DNA from: Lewinellaceae bacterium
Lineage (GTDB): Bacteria; Bacteroidota; Bacteroidia; Chitinophagales; Saprospiraceae
Direction of reading: 5' to 3'
Assembly (NCBI GenBank): GCA_016708875.1
Contig: JADJFA010000042.1
Span: 1-64,000 of the forward strand
Length of the DNA stretch: 64,000 bases
Below the pieces are notes generated by a model. It worked only from the letters and a program-made list of their open reading frames with translations, had not been told where the DNA came from and did no database searches. Positions 46,787 through 55,479 of this stretch are shown here, piece after piece (position 1 is the first letter of the stretch; each line of letters opens with the position of its first letter). Both the position numbers and the translations under genes were made by a program.

Positions 46787-49290
46787 ATGGCTACAAAAAA
46801 ATCCGTTGAATATCAGTTAATCAGCGCTCTTGAAGGACTTGCCCTTCAAATAGTTGAGAACAGAAAACTAACAACGGCTTTATTCACTGCTAAAGAAGGG
46901 CTAGCCTTTCAAGACGGCGAGAAAGAAAAACGTGCAACAGAGCCTGAGCCTTGCGAACATCGAACTAGCCTTTCAAAACGTAGAGAAAGAAAAGCGGGCG
47001 GAAGAATTGAGCCTTGCGAACAAAAATCTTGCCTTTCAAAATGAGGAGAACGGAAAACTGATAGCAGCGTTGCTCAGTGCTCGTGAAGAACTTGCTTTTC
47101 AAAAAGAAGAAAAGAAAAAAAGAGCGGCAGAATTAAATATAGCAAACATAGAATTAGCCTTTCAAGACGAAGAGAAAGGAAAACGGGCAGAAGAATTGGG
47201 TATAGCGAACATAGAGCTAGCCTTTCAAGATGAGGAAAAAGGGAAACGGGCGGAAGAGTTGGGGATAGCGAACATAGAACTTGACTTTCAAAACAAAGAG
47301 AAAGAAAAACGTGAAACCGCCAATAAAGAACTTGAAGCATACATCTATTCTGCAAAATTAGCCTCACAATATTCGCTTAGTTTAATTGAAGCGAGTCGTG
47401 ATCCCCTATTTACCATTAGCCCAACGGGGAAGATCACGGATATGAATGAGGCAACCGTAAGGGTAACAGGCATACCTAGAGAGAAATTAATCGGCACCAA
47501 TTTTATTGATTATTTTACCAATCCCGACAAGGCACGTCAAGGGTATCAACAGGTATTTGCAAAAGGCTTTGTGGTAGATTATCCATTGACCATACTCGAT
47601 CATAAACTTACCGATGTGTTGTTCAATGGGTCGGTTTATAAAGACGATAAGGGAAATGTGCTTGGGGCCGTTGTGGTAGCAAAGAGATATTACTGAACAA
47701 AAAGAATAGAAAAAGAATTGACAGAAGCAAAAGTGTTTGCGGAACTGGCAACGGAAATTGCAGGAAGCAAAAGCAAAAGCCGAAAGCGCCACACGAATAG
47801 CCAAAGATGCAGTAAAGGCAAAGCAGCAATTTTTGTCGAATATGAGCCACGAAATTCGCACCCCAATGAATGCGATTATCGGATTCACAAAAGTGGTGTT
47901 GAAAACAGATTTGACAGCAAAACAAAAGAATACTTGACGGCTATCAAGATAAGTGGCGACGCATTGATAGTGCTTATCAACGATATACTGGATCTGGCAA
48001 AAGTTGACGCGGGAAAAATGACCTTTGAGGAAACACCATTCAAACTGGCCGTTTCTATTTCGGCTATGTTGCATTTATTTGAACCAAAAATTCAGGAAAA
48101 GAATTTAGAATTAGTTAAAGAATACGATAGCAAAATTCCGGAAGTATTGGTTGGAGACCCGGTACGTTTGCACCAAATTATTTTAAATTTGGTGAGTAAT
48201 GCCGTAAAGTTTACCTCCAAAGGACAAATTACCGTAAGCGTTCGATTATTGGATGAAGATGAAGAGAATGCGCATTGAATTTTCTGTTACAGATACTGGA
48301 ATTGGGATTGAAACTAAAATTGAAAAAATTTTGAAAATTTTCAACAAGCAACCAGCGGCACTTCAAGCTTATTTGGGGGAACAGGCTTGGGCTGGCCATT
48401 GTCAAACAATTGGTAGAACCACAAGGCGGAACCATTCAGGTAAAAGTAAAATTGACGAAGGCTCTACGTTTAGTTTTATACTGCCTTTCAAAAAACCAAA
48501 GAAAAGGCTTTATTTGAAGCAGACATCGTGGAGCCGGACACAGAAATTAAAACCATAAAAGTATTGGTGGTGGAAGACATTGCACTCAATCAACTGCTTA
48601 TGAAAACGCTGTTGGATGATTTTGGATTTGAACGAGATATTGCCCCCAACGGAAAAATTGCCATCGAAAAACTTCAGGCAAAGCATTATGACATTGTTTT
48701 GATGGACTTGCAGATGCCCGAAATGAATGGGTTTGAGGCGACGGAATACATCCGAAATACCATGAACTCAAAAATTCCTATTATCGCCTTGACTGCCGAT
48801 GTAACCACGGTAGATTTGGCAAAATGTAAAGCAGTGGGTATGAATGATTACATTGCAAAACCAGTTGATGAAAGGTTGTTGTATAATAAAATAGTCTCTT
48901 TAGTAAAAAAACCAAACCCATGGAAAACAATCTGAAATGGAAATAACCAGAAAAAAAAAATAAATATATTGACTTGACTATTTAATCCAACGCACAAAAA
49001 TCAATCCAACATTAATGATGGAAATGATTTCTCTTATTTGGAACAAACTCCACCTTAATCAACGCAATGAAGCAAAGTATGCAAAAAAAGATTGGATTTC
49101 ATTGCATGCAGCTGTACACAAAATGTTGCCCTCGTTTTCTATAGTAGGTATTAACAGAGATTTTGAAAACATGGCAAAAAAAGTACAAGAATATGCTCGT
49201 AATCAACAGCAGACTGATGGGATAAATGACATGGTTTTGCAGATTGAAAGCGTTTGTTTGCAAGCTGCAGAATTGAGAAGAAGAGTTTAA
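46787..49290 (+). pseudogene. second hybrid histidine kinase with coiled-coil repeats, multiply frameshifted
   Basis: This copy has its own N-terminus: an array of 21-residue coiled-coil repeats (46830-47330) and one PAS domain ('SLIEASRDPLFTISPTGKITDMNEATVRVTG'). HisKA ('SHEIRTPMNAIIGF'), HATPase, receiver ('VLMDLQMPEMNGFE') and Hpt ('LHAAVHKMLPSF') regions follow and are nearly identical to the intact kinase. Frame changes occur near 46935, 47690, 47760, 47930, 48275, 48350-48390, 48515 and 48940. The HATPase G-box region is corrupted, and so is the start of Hpt. It looks like a tandem duplication whose second copy is decaying, although misassembly of two near-identical copies could give the same picture. 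Confidence 0.75.
46830..47330 (+). repeat. 21-residue (63-bp) coiled-coil repeats in the second kinase
   Basis: About seven units of the form xxANIELAFQxEEKxKRAEEL follow each other with a 63-bp period. The last two full units are almost identical at DNA level. Twenty-one residues equal three heptads, so the array should form a continuous signalling helix ahead of the PAS domain. Confidence 0.8.
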
Positions 49291-49310
49291 TAGATTCAAA
49301 ACAATTATTG

Positions 49311-49817
49311 ATGATAGCCGAAAGTAGAATAAAATTATTCTTAGTAGATGATGACGCTGTATTTTTGAAGTTAATGGAAATTGAATTACTCCAGAATCTT
49401 GAATTTGATGTTGAAACATATTCTTCCGGTGAACTTTGCATGGCCAGCATTGGACATAATCCTGATATAATAATTCTGGATTATAACCTGGATGGAATGG
49501 ACAAAAACGCTATGAACGGAATAGAAACTTTGAATAAAATTAAGGCATATAATAGAGATATTCAGGTTGTTATGTTATCTTCTCAAAACAATATTGACGT
49601 GGCCATAGACTCTGTGCATCAGAGGGCAGTTGAATATGTGGTAAAAAGCAATACTTCCTTTTTGCGAATAGAAAAAATAATCGCCGCTATATTGAATTTC
49701 AAAAAAATGGAGAAAGGGTTGAATTGGTATGTAGAACGAGGTTTAATTGCGAATGGTGTGTGTGAATTATGTAACGTTTCCATGGAATTGTGTAACGTGA
49801 TTTATTCTAAGCCATAG
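49311..49817 (+). CDS. stand-alone receiver-domain response regulator (copy 2), run-on C-terminus
   Basis: A receiver domain like copy 1: 'IKLFLVDDDAVFLKLM', Asp57 in 'IIILDYNLDG', 'VVMLSSQN' and 'YVVKSNTS'. The core and short tail end near 'FKKMEKGLNWYVERG'. The frame then continues for about 24 more residues, rich in Cys and Asn (NGVCELCNVSMELCNV). That tail is simply the translation of operator 6. A nearby lost stop codon or an indel would explain it. The start at 49311 matches copy 1. It is the partner of the degenerate kinase copy. Confidence 0.85.
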   Translation: MIAESRIKLFLVDDDAVFLKLMEIELLQNLEFDVETYSSGELCMASIGHNPDIIILDYNLDGMDKNAMNGIETLNKIKAYNRDIQVVMLSSQNNIDVAIDSVHQRAVEYVVKSNTSFLRIEKIIAAILNFKKMEKGLNWYVERGLIANGVCELCNVSMELCNVIYSKP

Positions 49818-49824
49818 ACCTTTG
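49760..49824 (+). promoter_or_regulatory. tandem operator 6 plus -7 box (inside the run-on tail)
   Basis: GTGTGAATTATGTAAC then GGAATTGTGTAAC. The cores are at 49770 and 49791 (21 bp), and TAGACCTTTG has TTTG at 49821, 25 bp after the second core. It lies within the extended reading frame of the receiver gene. Leader 38 bases to the next start. Confidence 0.85.
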
Positions 49825-49861
49825 CCATGTGAAATTTTGTTATCAACTAAACATCATTACA

Positions 49862-50182
49862 ATGAACAAATCAATTTTCTGCATAGCGGCAACCTTTCTG
49901 TTGTTTTCATTTGCTCCGATTCAAATCAGCGCCACCACAAACCCTGTTCCCCTCTTCGTGTCAATCACTACAGGACTTGAACCAACCAAATCTGATATAC
50001 TGCTTTCCAGGCTGAATGAAATAAAAGCAATGGACAAATCTACCCTCAGTTCTGTCGAAAAGAAAGCATTGCGGACAGAAACTAAATCCATAAATAAAGA
50101 GCTTCGCGCTACCAATAGCGGTGTGTATCTCTCTACTGGCGCAATTATCCTGATCGCAGTTTTGTTGATCATTTTGTTGTAA
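49862..50182 (+). CDS. small exported protein with C-terminal membrane helix
   Basis: A 106-residue protein with a signal peptide ('MNKSIFCIAATFLLFSFAPIQISA') and a charged helical middle ('ILLSRLNEIKAMDKSTLSSVEKKALRTETKSINKELRATNSGVYLSTGAIIL'). It ends in a hydrophobic segment ('TGAIILIAVLLIILL') that should anchor it in the membrane. This compact layout recurs in Bacteroidetes stress loci, but the function is unknown. It is the only gene behind operator 6, followed by three inverted repeats. Confidence 0.75.
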   Translation: MNKSIFCIAATFLLFSFAPIQISATTNPVPLFVSITTGLEPTKSDILLSRLNEIKAMDKSTLSSVEKKALRTETKSINKELRATNSGVYLSTGAIILIAVLLIILL

Positions 50183-50220
50183 GGTATTTCAGACCCTATA
50201 TAAAGTTACGATGAACAATA

Positions 50221-50250
50221 AGAGTCGTCTCGATTTTTCGAGACGACTCT
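50221..50250. terminator. 12-bp hairpin terminator
   Basis: AGAGTCGTCTCG and CGAGACGACTCT are exact complements around ATTTTT, followed by TGTCGTTT. It ends the operator-6 unit. Confidence 0.85.
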
Positions 50251-50286
50251 TGTCGTTTCAAGTTCTATCATTATCTCAAAGTGGGT

Positions 50287-50412
50287 TGTCATTCTGTCGG
50301 AAACCGTCCGCATCAAGTGCGCTTTGGCCGAGTACTTGCCCTTTTGAGTGCTCGGGAGTGCAAGTACTCGGCCAAAGCGCACTTGAAGCGGACGGTTTCC
50401 GACAGAATGACA
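50287..50412. repeat. 53-bp inverted repeat with about one mismatch
   Basis: The arms 50287-50339 and 50360-50412 are reverse complements along their full length with one visible mismatch, enclosing a 20-base loop. It has no ORF-like content and no similarity to the neighbouring repeats. The longest clean stem in the window. Confidence 0.9.
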
Positions 50413-50423
50413 AAGCCACTACT

Positions 50424-50516
50424 CGAGAGTGTTCAAGAAAGTGCGGCACACCTCACTAACCCCATTGATTATCAACATTGTATTTTAGGTGTGCCACACT
50501 TTTCTGAACACTCTCG
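50424..50516. repeat. 30-bp inverted repeat with three mismatches
   Basis: The arms 50424-50453 (CGAGAGTGTTCAAGAAAGTG onward) and 50487-50516 face each other across a 33-base spacer. It is the third hairpin in a row between operators 6 and 7. Confidence 0.85.
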
Positions 50517-50570
50517 ACTACTCGGGTTAACATAAAGGCAATACATACTGCTAACCTGGACGCACGAAAG

Positions 50571-50636
50571 GTGTGAATCATACAACCCTTATATATAATT
50601 GTGTAAGGCCACGGCTTCAATATACCGGCACCTTTG
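50571..50636 (+). promoter_or_regulatory. tandem operator 7 plus -7 box (DUF3494 lipoprotein)
   Basis: GTGTGAATCATACAAC then TAATTGTGTAAG. The first core is a variant, TACAAC. The cores are at 50581 and 50602 (21 bp), and CACCTTTG has TTTG at 50633, 26 bp after the second core. Leader 38 bases. Confidence 0.82.
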
Positions 50637-50673
50637 CATTGTGAATATTCTTTCATAAATAAATTGAACAAAA

Positions 50674-51735
50674 TTGAAAAATCATAAGCTATTAGCAGCC
50701 TTTACAATAGCATCGTTTGTGTTTATGGTAGGGTGTATTAAAGACACTTATCAAGAGGTTGTGGGAGTATGCCCGGTGGTGTTATCTACTACTCCTTCCA
50801 GTGGCGCAACCAACGTCCCGCTCAATCAAATAATCTCGGCCACCTTCAATGAAAGGATGAATCCTGAAACCTTTACACAGGCATCCTTTACGGTGAATGG
50901 ATCCTCTGCCATTTCAGGAACCATTTCGTTCACCAACAACACAGTATTTTTTACCCCTTCCACCTCGCTTTCACTCAACACTACCTATACGGCCAGAATT
51001 ACAACGGCTGCTAAAGACTTGTTGGGCAACGCTTTACAGGCCGACCATGTATGGACGTTTAGTACGGGAGCTTTTTTTGTTGACCTTCAATCTGTTGCCC
51101 GGTTTGGTATCGTGGCAGGTGTTGGCGTCATGAACAATGCAGGCCCAAGTGAAATTCGTAATATGGATATTGGCATCAGCCCGGGTGTACGCAGTTCGGT
51201 CACGGGCTTTCCTCCTGGCATCATCGTGAATGGAGGGATTTATGCCTCTAATGATGTTTCTCCTGCAGGTGTGGCAGCCATGTTGATAGCAGCCAAACAA
51301 GATTTAACCAATGCTTACAATTTTGCACAAGGAATTACTTTCCCTGCTCCAAGCATATTGTCTGGAGATCAGGGTGGAAAGACGCTTACTCCTGGTATTT
51401 ATAAATCATTGTCTTCTCTTTTAATTCAATCTGGCGACTTGACGCTGAACGCACAAGGCGATTCAAATGCAGCCTGGGTTTTCCAGATTGCAACCAACCT
51501 AACCACGATTGGTGGTGCAGGTGGTGACATAAAGCTGATAGGAGGCGCAAAAGCCGAAAATATCATTTGGCAAACGGGCAGTTCGGCTACCCTTGGTGAT
51601 TTTACCTCATTCAAAGGAAACATATTGGCCTTGACTTCCATAACAATGAATTCTGGCGCAACAGCAGAAGGCAGAATGCTTGCAATCAATGGATCTGTCG
51701 TATTAACCAACACCAATATTATCCAAAAACCTTAA
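50674..51735 (+). CDS. DUF3494 (ice-binding-like) lipoprotein with SbsA-type Ig domain
   Basis: A 353-residue protein starting at TTG (50674), with a lipobox (MVGC, Cys21). An Ig-like SbsA domain covers about 35-130 ('VPLNQIISATFNERMNPETFTQASF...DHVWTFSTG'). A DUF3494 beta-solenoid domain covers about 140-353 ('AARFGIVAGVGVMNNAGPSEI'-like start, 'LTPGIYKSLSSLLIQSGDLTLNAQGDSNAAWVFQIATNLTT', 'AENIIWQTGSSATLGDFTSFKGNILAL'). DUF3494 proteins include microbial ice-binding and antifreeze proteins but also many of other function. Here the lipid anchor suggests surface display. It leads the operator-7 unit, with the OmpA-type gene 10 bases downstream. Confidence 0.9.
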   Translation: MKNHKLLAAFTIASFVFMVGCIKDTYQEVVGVCPVVLSTTPSSGATNVPLNQIISATFNERMNPETFTQASFTVNGSSAISGTISFTNNTVFFTPSTSLSLNTTYTARITTAAKDLLGNALQADHVWTFSTGAFFVDLQSVARFGIVAGVGVMNNAGPSEIRNMDIGISPGVRSSVTGFPPGIIVNGGIYASNDVSPAGVAAMLIAAKQDLTNAYNFAQGITFPAPSILSGDQGGKTLTPGIYKSLSSLLIQSGDLTLNAQGDSNAAWVFQIATNLTTIGGAGGDIKLIGGAKAENIIWQTGSSATLGDFTSFKGNILALTSITMNSGATAEGRMLAINGSVVLTNTNIIQKP

Positions 51736-51745
51736 ATCAAAAAAT

Positions 51746-53746
51746 ATGAAAAGCAATAATTATTATAGCAAAACAATGAAAAGTGTCCTTTTAAGTGCCT
51801 TTTCCTTGTTGATTTTACAATCATCCTTGCAGGCACAAGCCTATCAATATACCAAACCATCCTGGTGGTTTGGTGCAGCGGCTGGTGCAAATTTTAATTT
51901 CTACCGCGGCTCTACACAACAATTGGACAATAACTTCAGAGCGCCTGTTGCATTTCACGAGGGTGAAGGCGCAGGGCTTTATCTGGCTCCACTGATCGAG
52001 TACCATAACCCCGAATCAATCTGGGGCTAGGGCTTCAAGTAGCTTATGACAGTCGTCGGAGTACATACAACCAGGTAATTACGCCTTGTGATTGCCCGGC
52101 AGATTTGTCTACCAACCTCAGCTACATTACCATAGAACCAACCTTGCGCCTGGCGCCCTTCAATACTGGTTTTTACCTGTTTGGCGGTCCTCGTATTGCT
52201 TTCAACAGGGAAAAGGCTTATACCTATAAGTTGGGCCTCAATCCAAATTTTCCTGACCAGGCAGCTACCGCCTGATGTGAAAGGTGAGTTGAGCAATGTA
52301 AACAAGACGCTCCTTTCCTTACAAATTGGAGCCGGGTTTGATATTCCACTGACTTCGCAGGATCATCAGATACAAACGGTGATCTCACCTTTTGTCTCCT
52401 TCCATCCGTATGTTGGTCAATCCCCACGTTCTATAGAAACCTGGAATATAAGCACTTTGCGGGTTGGCGCAGCCCTGAAATTTGGCCGCGGCACGCTAAT
52501 ATCAGTGCCGGCTTCGGGCGCTGCACCGATTATGAATGAGCCAGATGCGCAGTTTTCTGTCATCTCTCCCAAGAACATTGCGGCAGACCGCAGGGTAAGG
52601 GAAACTTTCCCGCTTCGCAATTATGTGTTTTTTGATTTGGGATCCACAGAGGTGCCTGATCGGTATGTGATGCTCCGAAAAGACCAGGTGGCTGATTTTA
52701 AAGAAGATCAACTGGAAGTTTTTGCACCTAAAAGCCTTTCTGGTCGCTCACGCCGAGGCATGATTGTGTATTACAATGTGCTGAACATTCTTGGCGACCG
52801 TATGGGCAAAAACCCTTCTTCAGCCATTACATTGGTTGGGTCTTCAGAAAAAGGCCCTGAGGATGGTCGCGCGATGGCGGAATCCATTAAGCGATATCTG
52901 GTCGGAACATTTTCAATTGATGGTTCCAGAATCAGCATAGAGGGCCGTGACAAACCAAAATTACCTTCGGAGAAGCCGGGCAGTACCACCGATCTTGAGA
53001 TGCTTCGTGCGGGCGACCGTCGGGTGTCCATAGAGAGCCGTTCGCCTGCATTACTGATGGAATTCCAGAGTGGCCCAAATGCCTCGCTGAAACCAGTAGA
53101 ATTTAATGCCATGCAAGACGCTCCACTGGATAGTTATCTGACCATCAATGTAAAAGGGGGCAATGAAGCATACAGTTCATGGATGTTGGAGGCGATGGAT
53201 GAAAACGGCCGGGTGCAGAATTTTGGTCCTTATACAAGGGAACAAGTGCGGTTGCCGGGAAAATCCATTTTGGGTACCAGAGCAGAAGGCACCTACAAAA
53301 TGACGATGGTAGGGACAACAAAAAGCGGTAAGACGGTGCGAAAATCAACTTCCACGCACATGGTACTTTGGACGCCCGCCGAAAATGAGCAAGGGATGCG
53401 CTACAGTGTGATCTATGAATTCGACGAATCGAAGACCATCAATATTTATGAGAAATACCTCACGGATATAGTAACGCCAAAAATCCCAGTGGGTGCAACG
53501 GTAATAATTCACGGCTATACTGATATCATCGGCGATGCGACTTATAATCAGACCCTTTCGCTGGCCAGGGCCAATGATGTCAAAACCATTATTTCCAATA
53601 GCCTTTCGAAGGCAGGAAGAAAGGATGTCGTAATTGATGTTTATGGATTTGGGGAGGATGAGACATTGTCTCCGTTTGAAAACAAATTCCCGGAGGAGCG
53701 TTTTTACAATCAGACAGTGCTGATTGATATAATTCCTAAAAAATAG
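51746..53746 (+). CDS. large OmpA-family outer-membrane protein (two frameshifts)
   Basis: About 665 residues. The signal peptide (to 'LQAQA') is followed by a barrel-like N-domain ('KPSWWFGAAAGANFNFYRGSTQQL', 'VAYDSRRSTYNQVITPC', 'LRVGAALKFGRG'). A long periplasmic region comes next. The C-terminal OmpA domain reads 'IYEFDESKTINIYEKYL...VIIHGYTDIIGDATYNQTLSLARANDVKTII'. Frame changes are needed near 52020 and 52265, and the meaning is continuous across both. It probably links the outer membrane to the wall. It is transcribed with the DUF3494 lipoprotein, which suggests the two act at the same surface site (inference). It is followed by an inverted repeat. Confidence 0.85.
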
Positions 53747-53754
53747 ATTTAATA

Positions 53755-53822
53755 AACCGCTGAGGCGCAGAGACGCAAAGAATTGCTTTTAATATGCTTT
53801 GCGTCGCTCCGTCTCTGCGGTG
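53755..53822. terminator. imperfect inverted repeat after the OmpA gene
   Basis: ACCGCTGAGGCGCAGAGACGCAAAG faces CTTTGCGTCGCTCCGTCTCTGCGGT with several mismatches, around a T-rich loop. Confidence 0.65.
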
Positions 53823-53850
53823 AGACAAACTAAAATTGCTTCATACAAAG

Positions 53851-53896
53851 ACATGAGTCATCACGCCCCGACATGTCGGGATGAGGTGGCTCATGT
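53851..53896. terminator. nested hairpin
   Basis: CATGAG and CTCATG form the outer stem, CCCCGACATGTCGGG the inner palindrome. It is followed by TTATTTTA. It lies just before operator 8. Confidence 0.65.
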
Positions 53897-53908
53897 TATT
53901 TTATGGAA

Positions 53909-53945
53909 GTGTGAATTTTGTAATTCTTCTTTTGAATTTTGTAAT
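53909..53945 (+). promoter_or_regulatory. tandem operator 8 (no clear -7 box)
   Basis: GTGTGAATTTTGTAAT then GAATTTTGTAAT. The cores are at 53919 and 53940 (21 bp). At the expected -7 position the sequence is AAAATACCGG, without TTTG. The next start is 170 bases away, so the promoter may be weak, decayed, or serve an unseen short RNA. Confidence 0.7.
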
Positions 53946-54114
53946 GTGCCAGGGCAGAAACCAGCCAAAATACCGGAAAAGTTTTTTGAAGCGTTCATTT
54001 TTTCGCCAAGACACCACTATGTCTGCAAAAATGGCTTTGACTTGACATCACCAATCTTTTCATCTCCAGCGCCATTTTGAGAAGTGAAAATTCATTCACA
54101 ATAAATACATTAAA

Positions 54115-54585
54115 ATGATAAAGGAGATTTTAAAAAGCACCGCAGTAGCGGTAATTTTTGCAGGGGTGTTTTTTTCCAGCTGTCAATCATCTGCTGAAAA
54201 ATCAGATACAGCTGATGCGAAAGTTCAGGATGCCAAGGAGGACTTGAAAGAAGCCCAGAAAGATGCAAATATAGCAGCCCAAAAGGCTGTTGAGGCGGAA
54301 GAATGGAAAGTGTTCAAGGCCGATACGGAATTGAAAATAAAAAACAACGATACCATTATTGCTGACTTGAAAGCAAAAATGAAAGTCACTGGGAAAAAAC
54401 TTGATGCTGTTTACGCTAAAAGCATTGATGATTTGGAGCAAAAAAACAAGGATTTGAAGAACAGGATGGATGTGTATGGTAATAACACCCAAAGTGATTG
54501 GAATGCATTTAAACGCGAGTTTAACCATGATATGGATGAACTTGGTAAGGCATTGAAAGACTTGACGGTAAATAATAAGAAGTAA
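54115..54585 (+). CDS. coiled-coil stress lipoprotein (sll1863-like)
   Basis: A 156-residue lipoprotein (lipobox FFSSC, Cys23). An Ala/Lys/Asp-rich helix ('DAKVQDAKEDLKEAQKDANIAAQKAVEAEEW') is followed by a second coiled-coil region ('IKNNDTIIADLKAKMKVTGKKLDAVYAKSIDDLEQKNKDLKNRM'). The conserved end reads 'WNAFKREFNHDMDELGKALKDLTV'. That ending is what I associate with the sll1863-type stress-response family, though the attribution is from memory. Periplasmic and elongated; function unknown. It is downstream of operator 8 and followed by a terminator at 54595. Confidence 0.7.
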   Translation: MIKEILKSTAVAVIFAGVFFSSCQSSAEKSDTADAKVQDAKEDLKEAQKDANIAAQKAVEAEEWKVFKADTELKIKNNDTIIADLKAKMKVTGKKLDAVYAKSIDDLEQKNKDLKNRMDVYGNNTQSDWNAFKREFNHDMDELGKALKDLTVNNKK

Positions 54586-54594
54586 GTTATGAAA

Positions 54595-54623
54595 GCGCAT
54601 AAACATGAGTAATGTTTATGCGC
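54595..54623. terminator. 12-bp hairpin terminator
   Basis: GCGCATAAACAT and ATGTTTATGCGC are exact complements around GAGTA, followed by CCTATTAATTTTC. Confidence 0.8.
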
Positions 54624-54658
54624 CCTATTAATTTTCTTAAACTAACTCAATCTTTTAT

Positions 54659-55111
54659 ATGCATGCTTGCGATAATCAACAACCCGATACAGTCATCATT
54701 GCTATGTTGGCGCAAAATAATAAAGAGGCATGGTTGCATCTTTACAACAAGTATGCGTCCATGCTATATGGAATTATATTAAACATGACAGGGAATGAAG
54801 CAATCGCGGGGGATATATTGACAGAGGTATTTATTGCGTTAAAACATAAGAAATTACTTATGCGGGTTAAGGATGCCCTTTGCCATAGTTTGGTTCGGCA
54901 TACGCATAAATTAACGCTAAAGTATTTACATGCACGCGGGCTAAAGCCCATCAGCATACAAACATCAAACGGAGATTACCCAATTATCAATTCTTTATAC
55001 TTTGAACTGGCTACTATTAATGAATTGGGGTCCAGATCAGATATAACAAAGCAAGAGATCCTGATGAATCTTCGGACAGAATTCAATCACTTTCGTGACC
55101 AAAGTAAATAA
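54659..55111 (+). CDS. short sigma-70 region-2-like protein
   Basis: A 150-residue protein. The first 75 residues resemble sigma-70 region 2 of ECF factors ('AMLAQNNKEAWLHLYNKYASMLYGIILNMTGNEAIAGDILTEVFIALKHK'). The recognition-helix tryptophans are weak and no region 4 (-35 recognition) is evident; the C-terminal half has no match I recognise. Similar truncated sigma-like proteins occur beside CsbD/YtxH genes in Bacteroidetes. It may be a degenerate sigma factor or a regulator that binds RNA polymerase. It has no 21-bp operator upstream; operator 9 lies downstream. Confidence 0.6.
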   Translation: MHACDNQQPDTVIIAMLAQNNKEAWLHLYNKYASMLYGIILNMTGNEAIAGDILTEVFIALKHKKLLMRVKDALCHSLVRHTHKLTLKYLHARGLKPISIQTSNGDYPIINSLYFELATINELGSRSDITKQEILMNLRTEFNHFRDQSK

Positions 55112-55137
55112 AAGACAAGGAGTTGCTCGGTACAATT

Positions 55138-55203
55138 GTGTGAATTTTGTAACAATTGTAATTAATTGTGTAACAGAATTCTTCAACAGATAGCCCACCT
55201 TTG
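55138..55203 (+). promoter_or_regulatory. tandem operator 9 plus -7 box (csbD-like)
   Basis: GTGTGAATTTTGTAAC then TTAATTGTGTAAC. The cores are at 55148 and 55169 (21 bp), and CACCTTTG has TTTG at 55200, 26 bp after the second core. Leader 29 bases. Confidence 0.88.
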
Positions 55204-55231
55204 TAGCATAAGATTTATTTCACAATTAAAA

Positions 55232-55426
55232 ATGACAAAGATGAATACCACAGAATTAAAAGGGAATTGGAACGAGCAGAAAGGCAAACTCAAACAGAAA
55301 TTTGCAGAGCTCACCGATAATGACCTCATGTTTGCTGAAGGCAAGAAAGAAGAAATGCTTGGAAGGCTTCAGATCAAGCTCGGCAAATCAAAAGAAGAGT
55401 TGCACGAGATTATTTCCGGGCTTTAA
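55232..55426 (+). CDS. CsbD-family stress protein
   Basis: A 64-residue protein of the CsbD family, small hydrophilic helical proteins induced by general stress. 'MNTTELKGNWNEQKGKLKQKFAELTDNDLMFAEGKKEEMLGRLQIKLGKSKEEL' shows the family pattern of GxWxxxKGxLKxxxxxLTDxDL. Two starts are possible, 55232 and 55241; the second gives the usual N-terminus MNTTELKGNW. The biochemical role is unknown. It is the first gene behind operator 9, followed by a strong terminator, and is the most diagnostic stress gene in the region. Confidence 0.92.
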   Translation: MTKMNTTELKGNWNEQKGKLKQKFAELTDNDLMFAEGKKEEMLGRLQIKLGKSKEELHEIISGL

Positions 55427-55479
55427 AAACAGAGAGGCCACCCAAAATACTGAATCTCATCCCTTGAACATATTACAGA

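Noticed and set aside
50211..50671. Small ORFs in the hairpin-rich gap
   Set aside because: They are translations of inverted repeats; the same sequence is open on both strands because of the palindromes.
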